Counted from the first letter of the stretch, positions 1 to 7,972 are shown. The stretch is 64,000 nucleotides of DNA from Butyricimonas faecihominis (GCF_033096445.1 NZ_AP028155.1:4345880-4409879); one strand, 5' to 3'. Program-made: numbers and translations. The notes: generated by a model from the sequence alone, not told the origin.

Positions 1-663
1 AGTTCCAACTACCTTTCTCTTAAACATATCTCTTTTCTTAGAATTACTAAATCTTCCTCCAAAGAAATCATTAAAGTTGTTCTTGTTGACTAATCCTGTT
101 TTACCTTCTCTTGGCATTTTAGGATTATTCCATCCTAACGCTTTAGCTCTATTTACCATATCTGGATGCATTCTACCACCTGGAAACATAGTACTAGTAT
201 AACTATTCTGTGCTTCCATTAAAGCAATATTCTGAGCACCTACTGTAGTATTAGGATCTAACTTAACAGATTCTGCAATGTTATACTTCTTAGGAGTTCT
301 TTTAAATAACTTTAATCCAGCAAGTAACGTTCCTAAAGCTTCTCCTGCACCAGCATAAGCACTTTCCTTTATTAAGTTACTTGCTAATGCATAAGCATCT
401 TTACCACTAAAATTAGTATACGGTTGTGTCCAAAAGTTATTATACTTACCTTTTTCCATGTTCTCATATGCTTCTCTTTTAATGGCATTTATCCTAGCTT
501 GCTTATCAAAGTATTCACTTTGTTGTGGTTTAGATGATATAGTAGCTCTTTGAGGAATTTCTCTTACTTCTTTCTTTTTAAGTAGAGGTTTAGGAGGTGT
601 AGATACTCTGGTGTTATCTCTTTGGAAGGTATTTCCATTTTGTAACTTTGGAATTAACTTCAT
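1..663 (-). CDS. Modular phage/mobile-element protein, truncated by window edge
   Basis: The frame is open from an ATG at 663 to base 1, giving 221 codons with no stop, so the C-terminus lies outside the window. I do not recognise the function. Residues about 50-115 resemble the N-terminal part of the protein at 992-1975: both contain a NAIK.EAY motif, then NFW..PY.NF.GK.AY and a GEA.G.LL segment. The sequences after this shared block differ, so the two look like paralogs with a common N-terminal module and different C-terminal modules. The start MKLIPKLQNGN also parallels the neighbour's MKIIPKQ. The DNA is AT-rich like the rest of the first 3.9 kb. A phage structural or delivered protein is possible, but this is inference. 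Confidence 0.75.
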   Translation of the reverse strand, partial: MKLIPKLQNGNTFQRDNTRVSTPPKPLLKKKEVREIPQRATISSKPQQSEYFDKQARINAIKREAYENMEKGKYNNFWTQPYTNFSGKDAYALASNLIKESAYAGAGEALGTLLAGLKLFKRTPKKYNIAESVKLDPNTTVGAQNIALMEAQNSYTSTMFPGGRMHPDMVNRAKALGWNNPKMPREGKTGLVNKNNFNDFFGGRFSNSKKRDMFKRKVVGT

Positions 664-706
664 TTACTTCTATATTTGTAATTATAAACTTTAAATCTTA
701 TGTGTT

Positions 707-1054
707 ATGAGATGGGTACGATTACTAACTAAAGTTCCAGTTTGTTTACCTAATGATGCCAAAGAATTGTTTGAATATTATTGCAAACAAAAAGAAATAG
801 AGGTTTCTAAAGTACGCTGGATGTGCTATTGTTGTCATAAAAAAACTTCCAATATAGTAGCAGCCCTTGTTGTTGATGCTTATGGCGAACATAGAAATCT
901 ATATCTAACTTTTATATCATTGGATTGTTTAAAGGAATATATAAAAAATCCAGAAAATCCTATTACATTTCAAATATTAGAAGAGGACTTATTATTTATT
1001 TCTAAATATGATCCTTCCTCCGACTTTGTAAACATCTGCATCAAAGAATCTTAA
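707..1054 (+). CDS. Hypothetical 115-aa protein
   Basis: This 115-residue frame starts at an ATG after an AT-rich leader and fills the only gap between the two minus-strand paralogs. It contains a Cys-rich spot (CYCCHKK, about residues 40-46) that could bind metal, but no full known motif. Its last 63 bases overlap the 3' end of the convergent gene at 992-1975. The composition looks protein-like, with hydrophobic and charged stretches alternating, and no other frame fills 664-991. I do not recognise the family. It may be a small regulatory gene of the mobile element, or a chance frame. Confidence 0.5.
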   Translation: MRWVRLLTKVPVCLPNDAKELFEYYCKQKEIEVSKVRWMCYCCHKKTSNIVAALVVDAYGEHRNLYLTFISLDCLKEYIKNPENPITFQILEEDLLFISKYDPSSDFVNICIKES

Positions 1055-1975
1055 TTCTCCACTTTGGTTATAACCAACATTCCACGGATCAATATCTCCA
1101 ACTGTCAATTTACCATTGGTATAAGTACCTTTACCTTTATATCCAAGATTATGCATTAGAGAGTTGATCTGTGGAAGAAATTGTTTTTCCCATGTTACCA
1201 TTGGAGTGTCACCTATTGGAGTTATTTTATTTTGAGAGTAAACAGGATATATTCTATTATCTCCTTGTAAATATCCCTCAAAGTTGATCCTTTCTTGTAA
1301 AGGTAATCTATTACGTTTCATCCATTGTTTGTGAAATTCTTTAATCTCTGGTGCTGATGTAAACTTTCTCTCTGTATAAACTTTTAACACTTTAGAAGGA
1401 TCTAATGTATTCTGGAATACTGTTTGCTGAGAGCCATTATCTACAAAATTTCCAAATATGGGACTATCTACAGTTAGAGTTTCCTTTCTAGATTTAGGTT
1501 CTGTTGCAGTACCTATTTGCTTATATGGACTAGGAGATTTTCTTTCTCCTTTAGGTATTCCTGCTCTTTCAGCTTCTGTAATAGGTTTACTTCCAAATCT
1601 CTTTTTAGTTGCAATCTTACTTATTCCTTTATTAATTGCACTACCTAACAATGCTCCCATTGCCTCTCCTGTACCTGTATATATACTCTCTTTTACCAAG
1701 TTAGTGCCAAGATCATATGCTGTCTTTCCATTGAAGTTTGCATAAGGAGCTGTCCAAAAATTAGCATATTTAGTTTTCTCTAAGTTATTATATGCCTCAT
1801 TTTTTATTGCATTTACTTTAGCTTGTTCTTCCAACGCAGCACTTCTACTAGGCATAGGAGAAAGAAAAGTTTGATTATCTATATTTTGAGTTGGCAGTTT
1901 TTTCTTTAATATAGGAAGAGGGACATTACTCATTCTGGTATTATCCCTCTTTACTTGTTTCGGTATTATCTTCAT
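992..1975 (-). CDS. Modular phage/mobile-element protein with kinase-like C-terminal region
   Basis: The protein has 327 residues. Residues about 50-115 match the module found in the truncated protein at 1-663 (NAIK.EAY, NFW.APYANF.GK, KES.Y.G.GEA.GALL). From about residue 175 the sequence differs and resembles a small degenerate protein-kinase-like fold: a Gly/Gln-rich loop, VLKVY with a candidate ATP-binding Lys, GDIDPWNVGY in the position of the catalytic HxDxxxxN loop, and FFDAD in the position of DFG. This is pattern recognition, not a profile match. The start overlaps the end of the upstream holin-like gene by 35 bases, so the two are probably cotranscribed. A phage virion-associated or effector protein is plausible. 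Confidence 0.65.
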   Translation of the reverse strand: MKIIPKQVKRDNTRMSNVPLPILKKKLPTQNIDNQTFLSPMPSRSAALEEQAKVNAIKNEAYNNLEKTKYANFWTAPYANFNGKTAYDLGTNLVKESIYTGTGEAMGALLGSAINKGISKIATKKRFGSKPITEAERAGIPKGERKSPSPYKQIGTATEPKSRKETLTVDSPIFGNFVDNGSQQTVFQNTLDPSKVLKVYTERKFTSAPEIKEFHKQWMKRNRLPLQERINFEGYLQGDNRIYPVYSQNKITPIGDTPMVTWEKQFLPQINSLMHNLGYKGKGTYTNGKLTVGDIDPWNVGYNQSGELRFFDADVYKVGGRIIFRNK

Positions 1976-2201
1976 TCTTGTTTATATTCTTTTTCCATAT
2001 ACCAGTTACTGAATCTATTCCTAATAAAGATGTACTACATATAAATAGTAAGTCTACTATCTCTGGTGCAGGTATAACAAGTATAGTACACCATATACAT
2101 ATAAATAGACATACTACCCAACCAGCAAATCCACATAATCTCTTACTACTTAACCCACTATGTGCAGTGAGTATCTTTATAAAGAAGTTAGTACATTTCA
2201 T
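1941..2201 (-). CDS. Small holin-like membrane protein
   Basis: The 86-residue protein has two predicted membrane segments, about residues 25-44 and 47-66, and a short charged tail ending near KNEDNTETSKEG. The layout (short N-terminus with SSKR, two helices, Lys-rich tail) resembles holin-like proteins of Bacteroidota phages, which open the membrane for phage lysins; no lysin gene is in view. It is first in a minus-strand pair and overlaps the next gene (992-1975). AT-rich composition and the neighbours support a phage-like origin. A small membrane protein of other function cannot be excluded. Confidence 0.65.
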   Translation of the reverse strand: MKCTNFFIKILTAHSGLSSKRLCGFAGWVVCLFICIWCTILVIPAPEIVDLLFICSTSLLGIDSVTGIWKKNINKNEDNTETSKEG

Positions 2202-2368
2202 TTACTTCTTGTATGTAATCTATAATTAAGTATCTTTATGCAGGTCCTATTGCAATCCATCTGAATAATCTTGTGGTTCCTTCTCCATTTGTTATATTGA
2301 TAGAAACTGTTTAGTTAGATAATGCGCAATGCAATTCAAGTAGTGAGTAATTCTCTCCATTTTAGCTA

Positions 2369-2398
2369 TTATATACCTATTCTGAAGAAAACTCACCA
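2369..2398 (+). repeat. 30-bp imperfect direct repeat, copy 1, upstream of the ADP-ribosylglycohydrolase gene
   Basis: It starts TTATATACCTATTCT and ends CTCACCA. Copy 2 at 3559-3588 matches at 25 of 30 positions in the same orientation. The two copies bracket the gene at 2501-3442. It may be a promoter or operator of the element, or a recombination site. Confidence 0.7.
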
Positions 2399-2500
2399 CT
2401 TATGGATTATGAAGTTTAGAATAATATATTGTATTAAAAGTTTCTATTGGTAAGGAGATTTATGTATATTTAGAACATTAAATAGACTATATAAACAGGT

Positions 2501-3442
2501 ATGGTAAACTTGAATAAAGATATATTATTAGGAACAGCAATAGGCGATGCTTTAGGTGTTCCTGTTGAATTTGAACATAGACAAGAGTTAGGGAAGAATC
2601 CTGTTGTTGGAATGAGAGAGTACGGTACGCATAATCAACCTAAAGGTACATGGTCTGACGATACTTCTTTAGCCCTTTGTTTGGCGGAATCACTGTGTAA
2701 TGGATATGATCTAAGTGATGTGGGAAACAACTTTGTAAAATGGTATTATGAAGGTTACTGGACACCTCACGGAAAAGTGTTTGATGTTGGTGTTACCACG
2801 GCAAGAGCAATATCCTATTTGCAAAGTGGATGTAAACCAGAACTGGCAGGAATGGATAGAGAAAGAGATAACGGTAACGGATCACTTATGAGAATATTAC
2901 CATTGGTGCCTTATATCCTAAACGTGGAGCCAGAAGAGAGGTACAAGATCATAGGTGAAGTATCATCATTGACACATAGACATCCAAGAAGTATTCTGGC
3001 TTGTATTGCATTATGCGAGTTTGCGATAGAATACATTAATCAAAAATCGTGCGAGAAGGCTTACCAGACAATGCAACAAATACTATTACAACTTTTAAAA
3101 AGGGAAATGTTTATTGAAGAAAATGTTCCTTTTAAAAGGTTGATAGAACTGTCTTATAACGAATTTAAGGCAATTGAATTAAAGGACATACGTTCTACTG
3201 GATATGTAATTGATACACTGGAAGCTAGTTTATGGTGTATCTTTAATACTTCCAGTTTCAAAGATGCGGTATTAAAAGCTGTAAATTTGGGCGATGATAC
3301 TGATACGGTTGGAGCTATTACAGGAGCGTTGGCAGGTATCATATACGGTAGTGATTCTATTCCTAATGAGTGGCTTGATGTATTAGCAAGAAAAGATGAT
3401 ATTATAGAATTAGCTAATAGATTAGATTCAGTAAAAGGATAA
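2501..3442 (+). CDS. ADP-ribosylglycohydrolase family protein (DraG/ARH type)
   Basis: Enzymes of this family remove ADP-ribose from modified proteins or small molecules, using two magnesium ions. The 313-residue protein shows the family's signatures: GTAIGDALGVPVEF at 11-24, the metal-binding GTWSDDT at 49-55, RENGNGS-type sequence (DRERDNGNGSLMR) near 124-136, and GDDTDTVG at 264-271 near the C-terminus. All key Asp residues are present, so it should be active. It is about the usual length for the family. It lies alone in the AT-rich element between two copies of a 30-bp repeat and is followed by a terminator hairpin. On a mobile element it might reverse host ADP-ribosylation, but the substrate is unknown. 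Confidence 0.9.
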   Translation: MVNLNKDILLGTAIGDALGVPVEFEHRQELGKNPVVGMREYGTHNQPKGTWSDDTSLALCLAESLCNGYDLSDVGNNFVKWYYEGYWTPHGKVFDVGVTTARAISYLQSGCKPELAGMDRERDNGNGSLMRILPLVPYILNVEPEERYKIIGEVSSLTHRHPRSILACIALCEFAIEYINQKSCEKAYQTMQQILLQLLKREMFIEENVPFKRLIELSYNEFKAIELKDIRSTGYVIDTLEASLWCIFNTSSFKDAVLKAVNLGDDTDTVGAITGALAGIIYGSDSIPNEWLDVLARKDDIIELANRLDSVKG

Positions 3443-3465
3443 CAATTCAATTATGCTATTATAGA

Positions 3466-3498
3466 GGGTTTGCTTCATCAGAGGTAAACCCTTTTTTT
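3466..3498 (+). terminator. Rho-independent terminator after the ADP-ribosylglycohydrolase gene
   Basis: A GGGTTT/AAACCC stem (3466-3471 with 3486-3491) is followed directly by seven T residues on the plus strand, 24 bases after the stop codon. Confidence 0.8.
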
Positions 3499-3960
3499 AT
3501 TTCAAGTGAGTTTAGAATGCAAAATTCCAATAGGTGAGAAATTGTAAGGTATTAAGCTTTATATACCAGTTCTAAGGAAAAGTCACCAACTAGTATATTG
3601 AAAGTAGAGAGATAGATAAAATTAAAATTTAATGTGTAACCAATTAATAACAGAAAGTATGTATATAAAAATCATATCAATACCACCCTAATTCAGTGGT
3701 AAGTTACTTGTGTATAAGCTATATGTTGTTTATATTTAAATTCGTGTTTAAAGTTAATTGATATTGTTACGTTAATGTTGATAAGAGTATGATTGTTGTA
3801 AATTTTATACCCAAATAAGTATTAGGGATTTGGAAAATGGTAAGCATTAAGAGTAATGCTTTGATAAAGAGAGTTTAATGAATTATTGATTAATGACAGA
3901 TACCTGAAAATGGTAGCGGTTTTGGTAGCGGTGAGAGGGGTAAAAACGCCTAAAAACACC
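3499..3960. other. Gene-free AT-rich stretch at the border of the mobile element
   Basis: No convincing coding frame is visible. It contains copy 2 of the 30-bp repeat (3559-3588) and two copies of the 10-mer TGGTAGCGGT at 3911-3920 and 3923-3932, 12 bases apart, just before composition changes. Short spaced direct repeats beside a tRNA gene are typical of integrase arm or core sites, but no integrase gene is in the window. Confidence 0.5.
3559..3588 (+). repeat. 30-bp imperfect direct repeat, copy 2
   Basis: It starts TTATATACCAGTTCT and ends GTCACCA, and matches copy 1 (2369-2398) at 25 of 30 positions. It lies 117 bases after the stop codon of the ADP-ribosylglycohydrolase gene. Confidence 0.7.
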
Positions 3961-3967
3961 CCTATAA

Positions 3968-3999
3968 ATAAAAATCAGCCACTTTGTAAGTGGCTGATT
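3968..3999 (-). terminator. Terminator of the tRNA-Cys transcript
   Basis: Perfect 11-bp arms (3973-3983 and 3989-3999, AATCAGCCACT type) with a 5-base loop are followed on the minus strand by TTTTTATTT. The hairpin begins five bases after the tRNA end. Confidence 0.9.
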
Positions 4000-4004
4000 C
4001 CCTG

Positions 4005-4075
4005 AGGTCGGTAGCAGATTTGAACTGCTGTACACGGTTTTGCAGACCGCTGCCTAACCGCTCGGCCAACCGACC
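4005..4075 (-). tRNA. tRNA-Cys (anticodon GCA)
   Basis: On the minus strand the acceptor arms GGTCGGT and ACCGACC pair perfectly, the T arm carries GTTCAAAT, and the anticodon loop is CTGCAAA, giving GCA. CCA is not encoded. A promoter -7 box lies upstream (4095-4102) and a terminator directly downstream. The flanking mobile element reaches to within about 45 bases of its 3' end, which suggests that the gene or its flank served as an integration site. Confidence 0.95.
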
Positions 4076-4094
4076 CTGTTGCGATTTTGCGTGG

Positions 4095-4125
4095 CAAAGA
4101 TAATGCGATATTTTGAATTTTGCAA
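4095..4125 (-). promoter_or_regulatory. Promoter of tRNA-Cys
   Basis: The minus strand has TTG (4123-4125), 20 bases, then the -7 box TATCTTTG (4095-4102), about 20 bases before the tRNA start. This matches the Bacteroidota housekeeping promoter pattern. Confidence 0.8.
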
Positions 4126-4139
4126 TATCTTGCTGTAAT

Positions 4140-4493
4140 TTATTTTGACAAAGTAACACTCGTGGCTGCGATCTTCCCTCCTAGTGGCGGGTTTAGTTTT
4201 GAAACCTTGATAGTTACATGAGAAATTTGCGGGAAGGCATTATATAGTGCGTCGATCATTCTTTTTGCCACGTGTTCCAACAAGTGTGAGGTAATCATCA
4301 TTTCTTTGGCGATAATCTCGTATGCGGTGAGATAACTTAAAGCATCTGCGATGTTATCTGTTTGGGCTGCTTTGTCGCAATCTGTTTCGATACGGGCGTA
4401 AACCATGAATTTATTTCCCACGACACGTTCTGTTTCATAACATCCGTGGAAGGCGAAAAATTCCATTCCTTCAATTTCGATGATTCCATTCAT
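4140..4493 (-). CDS. folB: Dihydroneopterin aldolase
   Basis: FolB splits dihydroneopterin to 6-hydroxymethyl-dihydropterin and glycolaldehyde in folate synthesis. The 117-residue protein has the family's usual length and its key residues: HGCYETE at 16-22 with the conserved Glu22, LLEHVAKRM in the middle and VSKLNPP with Lys99 near the C-terminus. FolK, the next enzyme in the pathway, is encoded far away in this window at 60735-61214. The gene reads toward tRNA-Cys, which has its own promoter in the 64-base gap. Upstream lies a candidate small RNA ending in a terminator, so folB probably has a separate promoter between 4494 and 4540. Confidence 0.93.
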   Translation of the reverse strand: MNGIIEIEGMEFFAFHGCYETERVVGNKFMVYARIETDCDKAAQTDNIADALSYLTAYEIIAKEMMITSHLLEHVAKRMIDALYNAFPQISHVTIKVSKLNPPLGGKIAATSVTLSK

Positions 4494-4540
4494 AATTGTT
4501 AACTTTTGTTTCTGTAAAAATAATAGTATCTTTCGTCTTT

Positions 4541-4640
4541 AAATACAAAAGAGCCGACGGGGAATGTCGACTCTTAAGATTACATTACTAACTACTAACC
4601 TAAACCATACAAACTTATGAAAAATCTTCAATCTCTTAAA
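4541..4640 (-). ncRNA. Candidate small RNA upstream of folB
   Basis: On the minus strand a full promoter (TTG at 4677-4679, 21 bases, TATCTTTG at 4648-4655) is followed about 95 bases later by a strong terminator: arms at 4549-4558 and 4566-4575 (AAGAGTCGAC type, one mismatch) and then TTTTGTATTT. No minus-strand coding frame lies between them. This predicts a transcript of roughly 100 nucleotides. The rest of the gene-free stretch 4494-4917 holds only a 35-codon plus-strand frame (4617-4724) that I do not trust. Confidence 0.55.
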
Positions 4641-4647
4641 GACGGTG

Positions 4648-4679
4648 CAAAGATAAAGCGTCTGTTGTATCTAGACCAA
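4648..4679 (-). promoter_or_regulatory. Promoter of the candidate small RNA
   Basis: It has TTG at 4677-4679 and a perfect -7 box TATCTTTG at 4648-4655 on the minus strand with 21-base spacing. The nearest open frame downstream is folB, but a terminator lies between. Confidence 0.65.
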
Positions 4680-4917
4680 TTTTTATTGTTAATAAAAGCT
4701 ATTGATTGGGTTAATGTTAGTTAATCTTCTTGTGCCTTTAAAGCTATATTTTGAATGATTATAGCAGTATTTCATTGTAACTAATTAATTCATAGTGATG
4801 ATGGTATTTTTGTCGTGTGAATGCAGATGTATTTTTGTTAATTTCTTGTTAGTGCATGGCCTATAAAATGAATTTTATTTGTAAGTTTAACAAATCGTTT
4901 AAGATGAATTAATTAAT

Positions 4918-7107
4918 ATGGTAAGTTGGATAAAAGTAACAGATATTCAGTGTATTATTGAACGAGCGGGAGAGTTGATAAAAGAGGTGTATAATAAGAG
5001 AAACTTTAATGTAGAGCTAAAGAGAGATAATACACCCGTGACAGAAGCGGATAAAATCTCGAGTGAGTATATCACAAGTGCCTTGAAAAAGTTATACCCG
5101 GAGATTCCGGTGATTAGCGAAGAGGCATCATTACCGGCTTATGAAGAAAGAGAGAAATGGGCGTACGCTTGGATTATTGATCCACTGGATGGTACAAAGG
5201 AATTTATATATCGGAATGGGCGTTTTTGTATTAATATTGCTCTTGTCGAAAAGGGAAAACCCATATTCGGGATGATTAATAGCGTGTGTGATGGTGAGAT
5301 TTTATGGGCTTTTGCGAGCGGGGAGAAGGGAATGGTGAAAAAGGGAAAGGAAGAAGCTTTGTCGGGAATCGGGGGAAAACAATCAAAGTTGAGAGTGGCC
5401 GTCAGTCGTTTTCATGTAACGGAATGGGAACTACGGTATGTTGATTATTTGAAATCTCTGGGCCATGAGGTTGAACTTGTCCCGTTGGGGGCATCGTCAA
5501 AACATTGCCTCCTTGCTAAAGGAGAGGTGGATATATGTCCCAAATTCGGGAAATGCTCGGAATGGGATGTAGCGGCAGGACAAGTGCTTGTCGAAGCAAC
5601 TGGTGGTTATGTGGTGAATGCGGAGACTGGAGGGGAGGTTCGGTATAATAAAGAGAATATGATAAGCCCTCCCTTTGTTATGTTTGGTAAACGTGTTTAC
5701 GACGAAATTAAAGAAGGAAACAAGACTTTTTTAGATTTCAAGGCAAAAAGTGTAGTAAAAAATGATTACCTTGGGGCTCGAAGAAATGAAATAAAAAAAC
5801 AAGATATAATGGAAAAACAATACGCGAAAGAATTAGTAGAGTTTATACATGAGAGTCCGACAAACTTTCATGCCGTGGCAAATGCCAAAAAAGAATTACT
5901 TGGTAATGGTTATAAGCAACTTTTCTCCGGTGAAGCATGGCAAATAGAAAAAGGAGGTAAATATTTCGTGACGAAAAATCACTCTTCACTTTTTGCTTTC
6001 GAGATTGGTAGCGGAGAGATTGCTGAAGAAGGGTTCAAGATTATTTGTGCCCATAGTGATTCTCCGACGTTTAAAATCAAACCGAATGCTGCGATGCCTG
6101 TTGCAGGAAAGTATTTGAAGTTGAACACGGAAGTGTATGGAGGACCCATTATGTACACGTGGTTCGATAGACCATTGTCCATGGCCGGACGGGTTATGTT
6201 GCGTAGTTTGAACCCGTTGAAGCCCGCTACCCAGTTCGTGAATTTCAAGCGACCGTTGATGGTTATTCCTCATATTGCCATCCATTTTAACCGCGCCGTG
6301 AACGATCAGGGAAACCCGTTGAGCAAACAGAAAGATATGCTTCCCGTGATTGCCATGATTAATGAGACTTTCGAAAAAGATAATTATTTGGTTAAACTTA
6401 TCGCGGAAGAGATGGGAGTAAGTCAGGAAGACATACTTGATTTTGACCTGACTCTATATGAATACGAGAAAGGCTGTTTGTTCGGGGCGAACGAGGAGTT
6501 CATTTCAAGTGGCAAACTGGATGATTTAGCCATGGCTCATGCCGGGTTAAAAGCTTTCGTGGCTTCCGAGAAATGTCGTAAGACAAAAATTCTTGCTATT
6601 TTTGATAATGAAGAAGTGGGAAGTGGAACGAAACAGGGTGCCGGTTCTCCAATTTTGAGAACAATTATTGAACGTATCGTTTTCGGATTGGGAGGTAAAC
6701 CGGAAGATTTGTATCGAGCAATTCATAATTCGTTCATGATTTCCGCGGATATGGCCCATGCTCTTCACCCGAACTACGTGGAGAAACATGATCCCACAAA
6801 TCATCCGGTAATAAACGGTGGGCCCGTGATCAAGATCAATGCGAATCAGAAATACATCACGGACGGGGATTCTGCCGCCGTGTTTAAAACGATCTGCAAG
6901 ATGGCGGGGGTACCTTGTCAGGAATTTGTAAACCATTCAGACATGGCCGGAGGTTCAACCTTGGGAAATATATTATTATCGCAAATGGAAATGCGTGGAG
7001 TGGATATCGGTAATCCCATGTGGGCAATGCATTCCGTTCGGGAAACGGGCGGGGTATTGGATCATGCTTACGTGATAAAAGCTTTCACCACGTTTTATAA
7101 TATTTAA
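4918..7107 (+). CDS. Fusion of CysQ-type 3'(2'),5'-bisphosphate nucleotidase and M18 aminopeptidase
   Basis: The 729-residue frame joins two complete enzymes. Residues 1-270 form a CysQ-type phosphatase, which removes the 3'-phosphate from PAP: PVTEAD (40-45), ISEE (66-69), metal-binding DPLDGT (88-93) and CSEWDVAAG near 218-226. Residues 298-729 form a M18 zinc aminopeptidase, which trims N-terminal residues from peptides: CAHSDSPTFKIKP, DNEEVGSGTKQGA, SADMAHALHP and HSDMAGGSTLG are all present. The linker of about 27 residues (271-297) is Lys/Asn-rich and reads like translated intergenic DNA. Met298 (ATG at 5809) would be a normal M18 start after an A-rich leader. So this is either a true fusion or two genes joined by loss of a stop codon. 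A terminator follows at 7131. Confidence 0.9.
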   Translation: MVSWIKVTDIQCIIERAGELIKEVYNKRNFNVELKRDNTPVTEADKISSEYITSALKKLYPEIPVISEEASLPAYEEREKWAYAWIIDPLDGTKEFIYRNGRFCINIALVEKGKPIFGMINSVCDGEILWAFASGEKGMVKKGKEEALSGIGGKQSKLRVAVSRFHVTEWELRYVDYLKSLGHEVELVPLGASSKHCLLAKGEVDICPKFGKCSEWDVAAGQVLVEATGGYVVNAETGGEVRYNKENMISPPFVMFGKRVYDEIKEGNKTFLDFKAKSVVKNDYLGARRNEIKKQDIMEKQYAKELVEFIHESPTNFHAVANAKKELLGNGYKQLFSGEAWQIEKGGKYFVTKNHSSLFAFEIGSGEIAEEGFKIICAHSDSPTFKIKPNAAMPVAGKYLKLNTEVYGGPIMYTWFDRPLSMAGRVMLRSLNPLKPATQFVNFKRPLMVIPHIAIHFNRAVNDQGNPLSKQKDMLPVIAMINETFEKDNYLVKLIAEEMGVSQEDILDFDLTLYEYEKGCLFGANEEFISSGKLDDLAMAHAGLKAFVASEKCRKTKILAIFDNEEVGSGTKQGAGSPILRTIIERIVFGLGGKPEDLYRAIHNSFMISADMAHALHPNYVEKHDPTNHPVINGGPVIKINANQKYITDGDSAAVFKTICKMAGVPCQEFVNHSDMAGGSTLGNILLSQMEMRGVDIGNPMWAMHSVRETGGVLDHAYVIKAFTTFYNI

Positions 7108-7130
7108 AATTGTTGTTATTTGAAAGAAAA

Positions 7131-7159
7131 GTCGGACTGGTATTCAGTCCGGCTTTTTT
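7131..7159 (+). terminator. Terminator after the CysQ/M18 gene
   Basis: Arms GTCGGACT (7131-7138) and AGTCCGGC (7146-7153) pair with one G-T step, have a 7-base loop and are followed by six T residues. Confidence 0.9.
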
Positions 7160-7244
7160 AGTACCCTAAAAGGATAGGAATATTTATGGAAATTAGATGA
7201 CGAGTGCATCTATAGATAAATTATTCACTATTAATTTTGAAGTT

Positions 7245-7931
7245 ATGAAACTATTTTTGTTTGTTATGTTATTTGTCTCGGGGATGTTTTCTGATTCGAC
7301 ACAAATTAGTAAAATTGACTTAGATAAAGATTTTTTCTTGTTGGGTACGCTTGATGAATATCTGGGGCGTCGAATACGGGAGCCGAAAGATGTTTTCGTG
7401 GATGCGTATTATCCTCACGAGGGGTTTGTGGTGAGGGTACTTGATTCTCTTTTCAAGACTGAGTATCCGGATTTAAAATGTAATGTGGAGCCGTCTGGGC
7501 ACATGAATTTGTATTCCAAGGAATTGGCATATAAGGTGAATGAATATTTTGGGATTGAAGGGGAAAAGGCTGAAAAAGATTCGTTTACTGGTGCAAAATT
7601 GAATAAAGATGTTTTTAAGACAGATAAACAAAGATATTCTTATCTGGCCGGGGTGTTCTTGCGCTATGGAACCATTTTAAAGGATGATTTTAAAATTAGG
7701 TTTGCCAATGCCGGGGGAAAAGTCGAAATCTGCAAAATGTTGTTTGAAGAATTAAAATGTACTGGCGTGGAGTTCGAACATTTAAAAGCAATTCCAGCTT
7801 CAAATACATTTTCTTTTACCCCTAAAGGAAAATTGGAGGTATATTTGCTATATGCCGTGATGTTAAGAGGAAATTTGGCACAGAGATATGAAGAATGGGG
7901 TAGTATGCCTTTTGTAAAACAAGTAAAGTGA
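7245..7931 (+). CDS. Hypothetical secreted or exported protein
   Basis: I chose the ATG at 7245 because MKLFLFVMLFVSGMFS is a good signal peptide; the frame also opens 16 codons earlier at 7197, which would hide it. The product has 228 residues from this start. I do not recognise the family. A middle part (YLAGVFLRYGTI then FKIRFANAGGKVEIC) faintly recalls LAGLIDADG-type folds, but a signal peptide makes a DNA-binding role unlikely. It is a single gene, with the CysQ/M18 terminator before it and a palindromic hairpin (7973-8013) after it. Confidence 0.7.
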   Translation: MKLFLFVMLFVSGMFSDSTQISKIDLDKDFFLLGTLDEYLGRRIREPKDVFVDAYYPHEGFVVRVLDSLFKTEYPDLKCNVEPSGHMNLYSKELAYKVNEYFGIEGEKAEKDSFTGAKLNKDVFKTDKQRYSYLAGVFLRYGTILKDDFKIRFANAGGKVEICKMLFEELKCTGVEFEHLKAIPASNTFSFTPKGKLEVYLLYAVMLRGNLAQRYEEWGSMPFVKQVK

Positions 7932-7972
7932 TTGGATACTTCCAATGTGAAAAAGTCTTTGCGGATAGTTAA

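Noticed and set aside
1458-1745. Plus-strand 95-codon frame with membrane-like sequence
   Set aside because: It is the antisense shadow of the 992-1975 gene, which has a paralog and an operon partner.
4617-4724. 35-codon plus-strand frame after a leader-like ACTAACCTAAACC stretch
   Set aside because: It has no terminator or family likeness, and the minus strand of the same DNA has a full promoter and terminator, which explains the region better as a small RNA.
7245-7931. LAGLIDADG homing endonuclease
   Set aside because: The resemblance (YLAGVFLRYG...) is weak, the order of motifs is incomplete and the protein has a signal peptide.
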